NCBI GenBank assembly: GCA_005239435.1
Contig: SZNP01000004.1
Location: 434,001-498,000 of the forward strand
Direction: 5' to 3'
Source of the DNA: Halorussus salinisoli
Lineage (GTDB): Archaea; Halobacteriota; Halobacteria; Halobacteriales; Haladaptataceae
DNA length: 64,000 bases
Below the pieces are notes generated by a model. The model was not told the DNA's origin and did not search any database. It saw nothing but the letters and a program-made list of their open reading frames with translations. The first letter of the stretch is position 1. Each line of letters begins with the position of its first letter. Position numbers and translations under genes: made by a program. Positions 36,004 through 44,756 of this stretch are shown piece after piece.

Positions 36004-36024
36004 TTGCCAGGGCAATTTAAATGG
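36004..36024 (-). promoter_or_regulatory. operator-like palindrome next to a TATA box, MerB-like gene
   Basis: TTGCC-AG-GGCAA (36004-36015) is a perfect inverted repeat. On the minus strand it lies directly downstream of the TATA-like ATTTAAAT at 36015-36022, a position where a bound repressor would block transcription. The MerB-like start codon is about 45 bases further on, so a short untranslated leader is expected. Confidence 0.4.
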
Positions 36025-36031
36025 AGGAGAA

Positions 36032-36322
36032 TTAGGCGGTGACACCTACCCGTGCATCGTCGTCTTGGCCGAGGTAGCGTTCGATGCTGGCGAAGCGCAG
36101 ATCGGCACTGATTGCCAGCAGCGCGCCCGGGTTGGCACCAGCGAGCATCTGCGGGGTGTTGAACAGTTGGATTCCCGTGATGACCCAGACGCCGAGACCG
36201 CCGCCGCCGATGAAGAACGCGAGGTAGACCGTCCCGACGTTGATGACGGAACTCGTCCAAATCCCGGCGAAGACGACCGGAAGTGCCAGCGGAATCTGGA
36301 TTTTCCGCAGGATCTCTCAGTT
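36032..36322 (-). pseudogene. glycine betaine/osmoprotectant ABC permease fragment (ProW/OpuB type)
   Basis: On the minus strand about 96 codons read ILRKIQIPLALPVVFAGIW, then NVGTVYLAFFIGGGGLG, and a short acidic tail with a TAA at 36032. This is the C-terminal third of an osmoprotectant importer permease of the ProW/OpuBB family. The N-terminal two thirds and any partner genes are missing. The 5' edge meets another pseudogene, of an aldo/keto reductase, within about 20 bases, so a deletion fused two broken genes. Confidence 0.75.
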
Positions 36323-36334
36323 GGTCACAGTTGG

Positions 36335-36901
36335 TCACCCCCATACCTCGGGCAGCATTGACGGGGTTGTAGTGGTTCTGCATAATCTCGAAGCGTTCGA
36401 GGTTCTCTCGTTCTCTCGTTCGCTCGTGTGAAGCGCTTCAGCGAACTGGTGGGTCCACATCGAACTCGCACCGAGATACCGGGCCTTCCCCCGACGGATC
36501 GCGTCGTCGAACGCTTGCAAACTGACGTCGATAGAAGTGTCGTAGTCCCAGAGATGAGCCATGAAGATGTCCACCGTGTCCATACCCAATCGTTCGAGCG
36601 ACGCGTCGAGTTCCTGTTCGATAGCCTTCCGAGAGAGCCCCTGTGAGTTAGGATCGCTGTCGTCCATTTGGTAGTAGCATTTCGTCGCGACCAGACGGTC
36701 GTCGCGACGACCCTCGAGTGCGTCGCCGAGGATGCGTTCCGATTCGCCGAGCGAGTAGAGGTTGGCGTTATCGAAGAAATGGATGCCGAGATCGATTGCA
36801 CGGTCGATTATCTCGTGGCCCTCTTCTTCGTCGAGAACCCACTCGCGCCAGTCGCTCGTTCCGAAACTCATACAGCCCAGTGCGAGGCGGCTAACTTCCA
36901 T
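36335..36901 (-). pseudogene. aldo/keto reductase, truncated and frameshifted
   Basis: The first about 165 codons are a normal aldo/keto reductase: GCMSFG, the catalytic Asp-Tyr pair in FFDNANLYSLGESER, the Lys in LVATKCYY, and the His in FMAHLWDYDTS. After HTSER the frame breaks. The eight-base unit GAACGAGA occurs twice in tandem (about 36405-36422), and restoring one copy gives the expected NLERFEIMQNHYNPVN. The gene is then cut short where it meets the betaine-permease fragment. It is non-functional in this state. Confidence 0.78.
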
Positions 36902-36940
36902 GCCCGTGTTACCGAGTGTCGTATACTCTATTGACGACTA

Positions 36941-36985
36941 TACCACAGAGAGAATTGGGATTAAGCGTGTGGTAGACTATAGTAC
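36941..36985. promoter_or_regulatory. inverted repeats upstream of the broken aldo/keto reductase
   Basis: TACCACA (36941-36947) and TGTGGTA (36968-36974) form an inverted repeat with a 20-base spacer. The palindrome ACTATAGT follows at 36976-36983. This is likely the remaining promoter/operator of the disabled reductase gene. Confidence 0.35.
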
Positions 36986-37040
36986 AGCCTTTTTCAGGGC
37001 GCTGCTCACTCCTGACTGAGTATCGGCGAAGTCACGCTCG

Positions 37041-37071
37041 ACTTGACCTCCTCCACGGCGTGAACGCCGTG
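37041..37071 (-). repeat. hairpin resembling a TnpB-element right end
   Basis: A perfect 8-bp inverted repeat with a two-base loop (CACGGCGT-ga-ACGCCGTG, 37054-37071). On the minus strand it is followed by GAGGAGGTCAAG, the same arrangement as the hairpin plus GGAGGATGTCAG at 130-163. No tnpB is next to it. I read it as an orphan end of a TnpB element, which fits the decayed neighbourhood. Confidence 0.42.
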
Positions 37072-37141
37072 AATCAGTGACGTCCTCACCACGTAACGCG
37101 CAGGGCTTTTTCGTCGCACTTCCGTGATCGCCTGGCGAGAG

Positions 37142-37378
37142 TTACGTATCGCTGTTTGCCAACCGCATCTCTTCGTTCACGACGTAGATGTACCCCCGGT
37201 TCAGCAGTTCCTCGAGTGCTACTTCGATCGTCGAGTCCTCGAAGCCCTCTGCCTCTAAATACGCCTCGGCCGACTCTCGTCGGAGTCCGTCCGTCGTCGA
37301 CTCGATCTCGAGTCGCAAGCTTTCGAGCACCTCCTCTGCATACGTTGGCAACGGTCGAGACGTTGACGACCTCTCCAT
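37142..37378 (-). CDS. small hypothetical protein, possible winged-helix
   Basis: Acidic protein of 78 residues. The C-terminal part (GFEDSTIEVALEELLNRGYIYVVNEEMRLA) has the pattern of a recognition helix and wing, so it could be a small DNA-binding protein. Its ATG overlaps the TAA of the preceding small frame. I do not recognise a named family. It lies downstream of the peptide importer operon in the same direction. Confidence 0.5.
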   Translation of the reverse strand: MERSSTSRPLPTYAEEVLESLRLEIESTTDGLRRESAEAYLEAEGFEDSTIEVALEELLNRGYIYVVNEEMRLANSDT

Positions 37379-37650
37379 TACCTACTCCTTAGGGAGCGTA
37401 CCCTCATGAAGACCAGCATTACTGTCATATACGCGAGGGAAATCGGGTACTTAGCTAGGTGTTCACCAAAATACTCCCACCGACGGTATCCCCCTGCAAC
37501 ACGCCGTCTCACTTTCCCGGCTCGACTATCTACTATTACCGAGCGACCGGGTTCGGCGAGGTCGCGCTCACCGAAGGCGTCGATGAGTTCATCCGTGGCG
37601 AACAGGAGTTCGAGGACACGGACGACAGCTCGACCGAAATACGATATCAA
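37378..37650 (-). CDS. small hypothetical protein
   Basis: A frame of 90 residues with a TTG start, 25 bases after the peptide ABC operon. It contains a plausible hydrophobic/acidic segment (VLELLFATDELIDAFGERDL) and ends in a membrane-like stretch (ISLAYMTVMLVFMRVRS). The stop overlaps the ATG of the next small gene. The weak start and lack of a family keep confidence low; it may be a remnant. Confidence 0.35.
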   Translation of the reverse strand: MISYFGRAVVRVLELLFATDELIDAFGERDLAEPGRSVIVDSRAGKVRRRVAGGYRRWEYFGEHLAKYPISLAYMTVMLVFMRVRSLRSR

Positions 37651-37675
37651 ACGGAGCTCTGCTCAAAAAGACCGT

Positions 37676-39034
37676 TCAGTCGCCCCGGTGGCGTTCGGCG
37701 AGGACGGTGTCGATGTCCCGGTACTCCTCGCGGTGTCGCACGCACCGACTGACACGGTCGGCCTCTATTTCGTGCGCCTCGGGGTACTCTTCGTCGCACA
37801 CCGATCCGAAGGCGTCTCCGAGGTGGTCGGCCGCCTCCCCGTCCGCTCCCGTTCGCGCCCGGTCTGCAGCCTCGTCGATGACTGTGCGGACCTCCTCGGG
37901 GAGTGAGCGGTCGCCGAACAGTTCGGCCACGATCTCGTCGACTTCCTCGCCCGCTACGTCCACGCCCAGCGAACCTTGGAGGCGCGTGAGTAGGTTCGTA
38001 TCCGCCCGGTCGCGGGCTCGGAGGACGTCGCGGAACTCCTCGATGGCGACCCACGTCTCGTGGTCGAGGTCCGAGAACTCGTCGGGGTGGACCTTCGCCG
38101 GACATCGATTGGTGAACGGACACCCGTCCGGCGGATACCTCGGACTCGGCGGCGTTCCGCGGAGCGTGACGCGCTCGCGATTCGACGCAGCCCCGGCGGT
38201 CCGGTCGCCGGGGATGGCCGACAGGAGCGCGTCGGTGTACGGGTGTTGGGGGTCCGTGAAGATGGCCTCGGTCGGCCCGCGCTCCACGATGTTGCCGAGG
38301 TACATCACGCCGACTCGGTCGCAGATGTGCCGGACGACCGAGAGGTCGTGTGCGATGAACAGGTAGGTCAGGCCGAGTTCGTCCTGAAGTTCTTCGAGGA
38401 GGTTGATGATTCGCGCCTGGACCGACACGTCCAGCGCCGACACGGGTTCGTCGAGCACGACGAACTCGGGTTCGAGTACCAGCGCCCGGGCGATGCCGAT
38501 GCGTTGCCGTTGGCCGCCCGAGAACTGGTGGGGATATCGATAGTAGTGCTCGGGTTGCAGTCCGACCCGGTCGAGGAAATAGGCGACCCGCTCACGGCGC
38601 TCGTCGGGAGTCCCCCAGTCGTGTGCGTCGAGCGGTTCGCGGACGATCTCGCCGATGGTCATCCGATCGTTGAGACTCTCCTCGGGGTCCTGGAACACCA
38701 TCTGGGCGTCCCGCTGCCACTCGCGTTTCTCGCCCCCGGAGAGTCCGGTGATGTCGCGTCCGTTGACGACGATTTCCCCCGAATCGGCGGTTTCGAGACC
38801 GATGAGCGAACGGCCGAGCGTGGTCTTGCCGCATCCGGACTCGCCGACGATGCCGAACGTCTCACCTTCGCGGATGTCGAAGGACACGTCGTCGACCGCG
38901 CGTACCGGCGGATCGCCGAGCAGTCTACTGTCGTGGTAGTACGTTTTCAGGCCGTCGACGGTAACGAGCGGTTCGGCGTGACTGTCCACGTCGGACTTCT
39001 GGACGGCGTCGTCGTCTCCGTGAACGCGACTCAC
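37676..39034 (-). CDS. dppF: oligopeptide/dipeptide ABC transporter ATPase (DppF/OppF type)
   Basis: ATPase of 452 residues. Walker A is GESGCGKTTLGRSL, the signature is FSGGQRQRIGIARAL, Walker B is FVVLDEPVSALD, and the switch His is in FIAHDLSVVRH. The oligopeptide-binding C-terminal region ends with TNRCPAKVHPDE, with part of the Cys motif seen in Opp/Dpp ATPases. About 110 extra acidic residues follow, rich in Asp, Glu and Ala, longer than in bacterial DppF. The ATG overlaps the DppD stop. It heterodimerises with DppD under the DppB/DppC channel. Confidence 0.9.
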   Translation of the reverse strand: MSRVHGDDDAVQKSDVDSHAEPLVTVDGLKTYYHDSRLLGDPPVRAVDDVSFDIREGETFGIVGESGCGKTTLGRSLIGLETADSGEIVVNGRDITGLSGGEKREWQRDAQMVFQDPEESLNDRMTIGEIVREPLDAHDWGTPDERRERVAYFLDRVGLQPEHYYRYPHQFSGGQRQRIGIARALVLEPEFVVLDEPVSALDVSVQARIINLLEELQDELGLTYLFIAHDLSVVRHICDRVGVMYLGNIVERGPTEAIFTDPQHPYTDALLSAIPGDRTAGAASNRERVTLRGTPPSPRYPPDGCPFTNRCPAKVHPDEFSDLDHETWVAIEEFRDVLRARDRADTNLLTRLQGSLGVDVAGEEVDEIVAELFGDRSLPEEVRTVIDEAADRARTGADGEAADHLGDAFGSVCDEEYPEAHEIEADRVSRCVRHREEYRDIDTVLAERHRGD

Positions 39035-40047
39035 GCGTTCTCACCTCCATCGTCGAAGACGGTGCTCGGGTCGGGCGCGTGGTCGTAGCCGTCGGCGTAG
39101 AGCAGGCACGCGGCCGTGTGTTCGTCGGCCTCCTCGGCGACGTCGACGTGTTCGGGGTGCTCGCGCGTGCAGGCGTCGAACGCCGCCGGACAACGCGGGG
39201 CGAACCGACAGTCGGTGGCCCGTTCGGTCGGTGTCGGCACCTCGCCCTCGACGACCGGAAGGCGCCCCTCTCGGCTGGCGAGTGCGGGGATACTCCGCAT
39301 GAGCCCGCGGGTGTAGGGGTGCCTGGGATGGTCGAACAGTTCGTCCAGAGGTGCCCGTTCGACGATTTCTCCCGCGTACATAACGTTCACGCGGTCGGCG
39401 ACCTCCTCGATGACGCCCATATCGTGGGTGATGAAGAGGATTCCGAGGTCCTCCTCGCGCTGCAGTTCCTTCAGGAGATCCAGCACCTGAGCCTGGATGG
39501 TTACGTCGAGCGCGGTCGTCGGTTCGTCGCAGACGAGTAGGTCCGGGTCACAGGCCAGTGCCGTCGCGATGACCGCGCGCTGGCGCATCCCGCCCGAGAA
39601 CTCGTGGGGGTACTCGTCGACTCGGCGCGGGGCGTCGGGGATGCCGACGCGTTCGAGGAGATCGACGGCGGTTCGTCGGGCCTCGCGCCCGCGGAGTCCG
39701 CGGTGGATTCGGAGCGTCTCGCGAATCTGGTTCCCGACGGTGTAAACCGGGTTGAGCGACCCCTGCGGGTCCTGGAACACCATGGCGATGTCGCCGCGAT
39801 ACTCGTCCCAGTGACCCTCGGTGAGGTCGACGCCGTCGAAGCGAATCGACCCCGTCTCGATGACGCCCGGGTTGTCGATCAGTCCGAGAAGCGACCGCGC
39901 AGTGACGCTCTTGCCGGACCCCGACTCACCGACGAGACCGACCGTTTCGCCCGCTTCGATGTCGAACGAGATGCCGTCGACCGCGTAGATGGTCTCCTTC
40001 TCGGTGTGGAACACCGTCCGCAGGTCCTCGACTTCGAGGAGGCTCAC
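39031..40047 (-). CDS. dppD: oligopeptide/dipeptide ABC transporter ATPase (DppD/OppD type)
   Basis: ATPase of 338 residues. Walker A is [16 protein letters not shown], the signature is [15 protein letters not shown], Walker B is [12 protein letters not shown], and the switch His is in [11 protein letters not shown]. The C-terminal [20 protein letters not shown] is the cysteine motif of oligopeptide ATPases that can hold an Fe-S cluster. It overlaps DppC upstream and DppF downstream by ATGA, so translation of the operon is chained. Confidence 0.92.
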   Translation of the reverse strand: MSLLEVEDLRTVFHTEKETIYAVDGISFDIEAGETVGLVGESGSGKSVTARSLLGLIDNPGVIETGSIRFDGVDLTEGHWDEYRGDIAMVFQDPQGSLNPVYTVGNQIRETLRIHRGLRGREARRTAVDLLERVGIPDAPRRVDEYPHEFSGGMRQRAVIATALACDPDLLVCDEPTTALDVTIQAQVLDLLKELQREEDLGILFITHDMGVIEEVADRVNVMYAGEIVERAPLDELFDHPRHPYTRGLMRSIPALASREGRLPVVEGEVPTPTERATDCRFAPRCPAAFDACTREHPEHVDVAEEADEHTAACLLYADGYDHAPDPSTVFDDGGENA

Positions 40048-41516
40048 GCGCCACCACCCCGACTTCCGGCCTCGCCCGCCGCGCTGTCCGATTCGGGGTC
40101 GATGGCGTCGCGGATGCCGTCACCGAGGGCGTTGAACCCCGTCACCACGAGCGTGATGAGGACGCCGGGAATCAACGAGATGTGCCACGAGGAGGTGCCG
40201 ACGTACTCCTGTCCCGCGTTGACCGCACGACCCCACTCGGGGGTCGGCGGATTCACACCGAGGCCGAGGAACGAAAGCCCCGCGATGGCGATGATGGCAC
40301 CGCCCAGAGTCATCGACCCGTAGATGAGCAGGTAGCCGACGACGTACGGGAACATGTGTTTCCGCATCACGGTCCGCGGCGTCTGCCCGAACGAGCGGGC
40401 GGCGTCTACCCACGACCGCTCGGAAACCTGAAGCGCCGGGCCGCGAAGCGACCGCCACATGTACGGCCACCCCGTCCCCGCGAAGATGAGCGCGAGGACG
40501 AACGCTCCGTCGTAGAGGTTCCCGATCCACGTGTCTGCGAGGACGACCGTGAGCATGATGAGTAGCAGGAGCTGTGGAAGAGCCATCACGGCGTCGGAGA
40601 CGAGGACGACACCGAGATCGACCCGTCCCTTGTAGTACGCCGAAACGAGCGCCAGGACGGCGGCGATACCGGCCGAGAGGCCGACCGATATCAGTCCGAT
40701 GACCAGTGAGACGCGTGCGCCGACCGCGATGAACGTGAAGAGGTCCTTTCCGCCCGGCATCGTTCCGAAGGGGTGGAACCGTCCGAAGTCGTCGTAGGTC
40801 ATCGGCCCGACGTTCGTGCTCCCCGTCGAGGTCGACATCGTGTTCGCGGACCCGACAGTCGTCTCCGCAACCGAGGAGCCGTCCCAGTAGGTGAGCGTGT
40901 GACCGTAGGGGTTCTGGATGTTCGCCTGGACTGTGGTCGGGCCGAGAGCAGGTGCGAAGATGGCCATCACGATGAACGCGAACACGACCAGCAGGCCGAA
41001 CTCGCCCCAGTAGTGGCCGCGGAACCGATCCACGGCGTCGTCCAGCGGCGTCCACTTGACCCGCCGGTAGTGTTCCCGGTACCGCCGGTAGCCAGCCCAG
41101 AGCCACGCCGCAACCGCCAGCGCGTAGCCGTACACGAGCGCGACGCGGAGCGCCCACGCCTGCACCGGCGAGAGACCGAGAAACGTCCCGACGTAGCGAC
41201 TGCCGTTCCAGTGACCGGCGTTCGGAATCGTCTCCCGCGACAGTAGCGTCGGGATTTCGCCGGCGGCCGACTTGACGTCGACGAGCAGTCCCGGCGCGCT
41301 CAGACCGGGCGTGGCGTTGACCAGGTCGACGAGCAGCGATGCGAGGAAGTGGACGAGCGCGCCTCCTTCGAGCGCGAGGAGGACCGCGCCGACCGCGGCC
41401 CACGTGTACGCAGGCATCGGATTTTCGAGAACTCGCTCCCGGAGCGAACCGGAACGGGTCGAGAACGAGAACGCCGACTCGCGGGCCATCCCGTCGGTTG
41501 TGGTGTCCCGGCTCAT
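40044..41516 (-). CDS. dppC: oligopeptide/dipeptide ABC permease (DppC/OppC type)
   Basis: Permease of 490 residues, much longer than the usual 300. The N-terminal about 190 residues add extra helices and a loop (VDLVNATPGLSAPGLLVDVKS). The standard core follows: a helix, a large extracytoplasmic loop (NPYGHTLTYWDG ... FHPFGTMPGGKDLF), then the BPD domain with the EAA-type loop (SWVDAARSFGQTPRTVMRKH). The extended N-terminus is common in haloarchaeal DppC. It starts one base after the DppB stop and overlaps DppD. Confidence 0.9.
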   Translation of the reverse strand: MSRDTTTDGMARESAFSFSTRSGSLRERVLENPMPAYTWAAVGAVLLALEGGALVHFLASLLVDLVNATPGLSAPGLLVDVKSAAGEIPTLLSRETIPNAGHWNGSRYVGTFLGLSPVQAWALRVALVYGYALAVAAWLWAGYRRYREHYRRVKWTPLDDAVDRFRGHYWGEFGLLVVFAFIVMAIFAPALGPTTVQANIQNPYGHTLTYWDGSSVAETTVGSANTMSTSTGSTNVGPMTYDDFGRFHPFGTMPGGKDLFTFIAVGARVSLVIGLISVGLSAGIAAVLALVSAYYKGRVDLGVVLVSDAVMALPQLLLLIMLTVVLADTWIGNLYDGAFVLALIFAGTGWPYMWRSLRGPALQVSERSWVDAARSFGQTPRTVMRKHMFPYVVGYLLIYGSMTLGGAIIAIAGLSFLGLGVNPPTPEWGRAVNAGQEYVGTSSWHISLIPGVLITLVVTGFNALGDGIRDAIDPESDSAAGEAGSRGGGA

Positions 41517-41517
41517 C

Positions 41518-42561
41518 TCACGCCTCCTCGTATCCGACGCGCGGGTCGATTATCGTGTACAGTACGTCCTGTAGCAGGTTGATGCCGACGATCATGATGA
41601 TGAAGATGAACATGAGCGTCCCCACGAGCGGGAGGTCGCCCTGGATTGCCGACTTGAAGAACAGGAAGCCGATACCCTGGATTCCGAACACGGTCTCGAC
41701 CAGCACCGATCCGCCAATGAGCAAGAACGCCTCGCTCGTGATGATGGGAACCAGCGGGACGAGCGCGTTCCGGAAGATGTGCTTCCACACGAGACGCCGT
41801 CCGGAGACCCCGCGGGACTTCGCCGCTTCGATGTAGGACTCGTTGCGCGTCTCGAGCACGGCGGTCCGTCCGATGCGCATCTCGTTGCCCATCGACGCCG
41901 ACCCGAGGACGATGGCGGCCGGTGCGATCTTCTTTATGGCGGTGAGCGTCTGCCCCGGTTGGGTGAACAGCGCGAGGGGGTCGTCCGCCATGTAACCCAG
42001 GTTCGGGTTGCCTGTGACGGCGTCCATCGGAAGGAGGAACGTGTCCCAGTCGAACCCGAATATCTGTTCGGAACTCACGAGTACCGAGAGGATCATTACG
42101 GCGAGCCAGAAGTTCGGCATGGCGCGCCAGACGATTCCCGACAGCGACGTGAGGTAATCGGCGAGCGTGTTCGACCGAAGTCCGGCGTAGAACCCCAATG
42201 GGATGCCGACGAAGACGGCGATGGTCACCGACCAGAACCCCAGCCACAGGGTCCTCGGCATGTAGTCGAGGATGAGGCTCCCGACGTCCGAGCCAGGATA
42301 CAACAGCCAGGTCTGCCCGAGATCCAGTGTCGCCATGTCCCACATCCAGTTGACGTAGTGTTCGTGCGGCGGCGTATTCAGTCCGAGCCGTTCCTGGGCG
42401 GCTTCGTATCGCTCCGACGCCTGCGGGTCGGCGTTGTTCAGGACGTTCGCGGCCGGGTCCACCGGTCCCATGAAGATGATGAACCACGTCATGCTCATCC
42501 CGAGCCACACGACCGGGATGGCGAGCAGGAACCGCTTTCCGAGGTAGCGCCACCGACTCAT
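41518..42561 (-). CDS. dppB: oligopeptide/dipeptide ABC permease (DppB/OppB type)
   Basis: Permease of 347 residues with about six helices. The DppB pattern is clear: an N-terminal RYLGKRFLLAIPVVWLGMSMTW, the substrate-side loop with LGLNTPPHEHYVNWMWDM, and the cytoplasmic EAA loop ESYIEAAKSRGVSGRRLVWKH. It lies about 130 bases after the binding-protein gene and directly before DppC. With DppC it forms the translocation channel. Confidence 0.92.
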   Translation of the reverse strand: MSRWRYLGKRFLLAIPVVWLGMSMTWFIIFMGPVDPAANVLNNADPQASERYEAAQERLGLNTPPHEHYVNWMWDMATLDLGQTWLLYPGSDVGSLILDYMPRTLWLGFWSVTIAVFVGIPLGFYAGLRSNTLADYLTSLSGIVWRAMPNFWLAVMILSVLVSSEQIFGFDWDTFLLPMDAVTGNPNLGYMADDPLALFTQPGQTLTAIKKIAPAAIVLGSASMGNEMRIGRTAVLETRNESYIEAAKSRGVSGRRLVWKHIFRNALVPLVPIITSEAFLLIGGSVLVETVFGIQGIGFLFFKSAIQGDLPLVGTLMFIFIIMIVGINLLQDVLYTIIDPRVGYEEA

Positions 42562-42689
42562 GGTTGTTTACGTGCGATGCTGGCGGTCTCAGAAACGTGG
42601 TCACACGGTTCGAGAGTAGAGCGTGTCATAGTCCGATTTCTCAGTTCCGAGAGGGTGAACGCCGACGAGGTGTCGGCGGTCGCGCGGAG

Positions 42690-44603
42690 TCAGTTTCCGA
42701 GCGTAGCCGTGTTGAACGACTGGTTCTCCATCGTGCCGAACATCCGAACGTCGACCGAGGGGTCCCAGAACCGCTGGGAGGTCGCGTGGACGGTCGGGAG
42801 TTGCTGAATCGCCGCCCAGTTGGTCTCCTCGAGGATGTAGTAGGCCTCGTTCCGTTTGCGCTGGGCCTGCTGACCCGGTCCCTTGTTCGGGACGTAGAGG
42901 TCGTTCCACGCCTCGTCGGCGATCTCCATGAACTCCGTGTACTTCGATTTGTCCTCGAACGTCCACCGGGTGAACATGCTACCGACGCTGTCCGGCGGAT
43001 ACGGGTGGAGGAATCGGAGGAAGTTGTCCGACTCGGGCCACTCCATCCCGTCGGTCAGCGAGAACATGTCCATGTCGCCGTTGATGGCCTTCGAGATGAT
43101 GGTCCCGAAGTCGGCCTTCTGGATGTTGACGTTGATTCCGGCGGCCTGGGCCTTGTCGCGGAGGCGTTTCGATATTTGGTCCCACTCGCTGTCGCCCGAG
43201 AACACGGTGAATTCGACCTCGTACGGCGTGTCGAGGTCGGACTCCTCCATGACCTGCTTGGCCTCGTCGATGCGAGCCTCGCCCATGCCGTACGGCCAGC
43301 CGTTGGCACCGTACTCGATCTGCGAGCGGAAGCCGTTCTGCGCGTGCTTGTCGTAGTTCTCGGTGGGTTCCTCACCGTCGCGGTGCATGAACACCGGCGG
43401 CGGCGTCATGTGGTAGGCGGGCCGCGCGAGTTCCTTGTAGATGTCGCGGGCGATTGCCTCCTGGTTGATGAGGTAGGCGAACGCGCGCCGGACCGGCCGT
43501 GGCGTCCGTTGACAGTTGAACAGGACGTAACTCGAGTCGAGGACTGTCGCCTCGCCGTAGTTGACCGTCCTGCCGTTCTCGAGTTCGTAGGTCCCGACGC
43601 GGTAATCACCCTCGTCGCTCTCGATGCTTCGGCGATTGGGGTCGAACTTCGAGGTCGGAATGCCGTTGACGATGTCGAGGTTTTCGTTCAGGAACCGCTT
43701 GTAGCGGGTGTCCGCGGAGTTGAGGACGGTGAACGTGATTCCGTCGATGTTCGGCCCCTCGCCGTAGTAGTCTTCGTACGCGGAGAGCGCCAGTTCGTTC
43801 CCCTTGCTCCACGCGTCGACCTCGAACGGGCCCGTTGCGGCGAACGTGGGTCCATCGCCCGAGGTGCTGAAGAACTCGTTGTACTCGTACTCGCCGTCGT
43901 ACCCCTCGATGTCGCCCACGGAGTTCTCGGGGATGATGGCGAACGCTCCGCCAGCGATCTGGGAGAGTGCGCCGTGGAACGCCTGTTCGAGCGTGAAGCG
44001 GAACGTGTAGTCGTCCACGGCCTCGACCGCGAGTGAGTCGGGGACGATTCGTTCTTTCTCCTCGCCGTCCTCCGTGTACGTCTCGGTCTCGTGTGCGATG
44101 GTGAAGGTGCTACCGACGATGTCGTCGGCGTTCCGGGAGTTCGACGACTCCGCGAGTCGCCGCCAGGAGTAGACGACGTCCTGGGCCGTGAACTCCTGCC
44201 CGTCGTGGAACGTCACGTCCTCCCGGAGGTCGAAGGTGTACGTCTTTCCATCGTTGGAGATGGAGTGTCCTTTGGCGAGTTTCGGCTTCGGCGGCAGGTC
44301 GCCGTTCGGGAAGTGGAACAGCGACTCCGCGTACTGATTGTACCCGGCACCGGACCCCTTCGCGTTCGTCGGGTCGAGGGTCTGAATCGGCCCTGCGGAT
44401 GCCAACCGAAGCGTCCCACCTGTCGGTGAGGTTTCGGTATCGTCCCCGGTGGACGTCTCTGTACTGTCTTCCGCCGGTTCGGTCGTCGTCGACTCGGTTG
44501 TCGTCGGTTCGTCTGGTGCGTTGCCAGCACAGCCAGCGAGTGCAGCGCCCGTTCCAACGCCGGTGAGTTGCAAGAACCGTCGACGCGTGGTACGTCGAGC
44601 CAT
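42690..44603 (-). CDS. dppA: peptide/nickel-type ABC substrate-binding lipoprotein (DppA/OppA type)
   Basis: Binding protein of 637 residues, SBP family 5. The signal combines a twin-arginine motif (RRRFLQLTG) with a lipobox (ALAGC, Cys25), so it should be Tat-exported and lipid-anchored. A Thr/Glu-rich linker of about 30 residues follows, then the family pattern (LTDPTNAKGSG-like start, TFHDGQEFTAQDVVYSW, and a late RFLHPYPPDS region). It is the first gene of the five-gene importer. Family 5 proteins bind peptides, but also nickel, sugars or opines, so the ligand is not certain. Confidence 0.92.
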   Translation of the reverse strand: MARRTTRRRFLQLTGVGTGAALAGCAGNAPDEPTTTESTTTEPAEDSTETSTGDDTETSPTGGTLRLASAGPIQTLDPTNAKGSGAGYNQYAESLFHFPNGDLPPKPKLAKGHSISNDGKTYTFDLREDVTFHDGQEFTAQDVVYSWRRLAESSNSRNADDIVGSTFTIAHETETYTEDGEEKERIVPDSLAVEAVDDYTFRFTLEQAFHGALSQIAGGAFAIIPENSVGDIEGYDGEYEYNEFFSTSGDGPTFAATGPFEVDAWSKGNELALSAYEDYYGEGPNIDGITFTVLNSADTRYKRFLNENLDIVNGIPTSKFDPNRRSIESDEGDYRVGTYELENGRTVNYGEATVLDSSYVLFNCQRTPRPVRRAFAYLINQEAIARDIYKELARPAYHMTPPPVFMHRDGEEPTENYDKHAQNGFRSQIEYGANGWPYGMGEARIDEAKQVMEESDLDTPYEVEFTVFSGDSEWDQISKRLRDKAQAAGINVNIQKADFGTIISKAINGDMDMFSLTDGMEWPESDNFLRFLHPYPPDSVGSMFTRWTFEDKSKYTEFMEIADEAWNDLYVPNKGPGQQAQRKRNEAYYILEETNWAAIQQLPTVHATSQRFWDPSVDVRMFGTMENQSFNTATLGN

Positions 44604-44756
44604 TCGACCAAGATATTTCCATCTGCTGACTTATAGCTTACTGATATAGTTATATAATTCACAATAGTTATTACTTTGTTAGTTATAGTAACTAAATCAT
44701 TCTCCGTCGGAGTGGTCATAACAATTAATTATACGCGGATGCGAATCTACCGATGG
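44604..44756. promoter_or_regulatory. AT-rich divergent promoter region, dppA / metallophosphoesterase
   Basis: The 150 bases between the divergent starts are strikingly AT-rich from 44625 to 44735 and hold several TATA-like cores (for example TTATAGCTTA, GATATAGTTATATAATTC, and GTTATAGTAACTAA with a small inverted repeat GTTA/TAAC). Promoters for both directions must lie here. I cannot assign a single box to each gene. Confidence 0.45.

Noticed and set aside
40120..41403. Minus-strand frame of 427 codons overlapping dppC
   Set aside because: Arg/Gly-rich shadow in another frame of the DppC gene; no domain.
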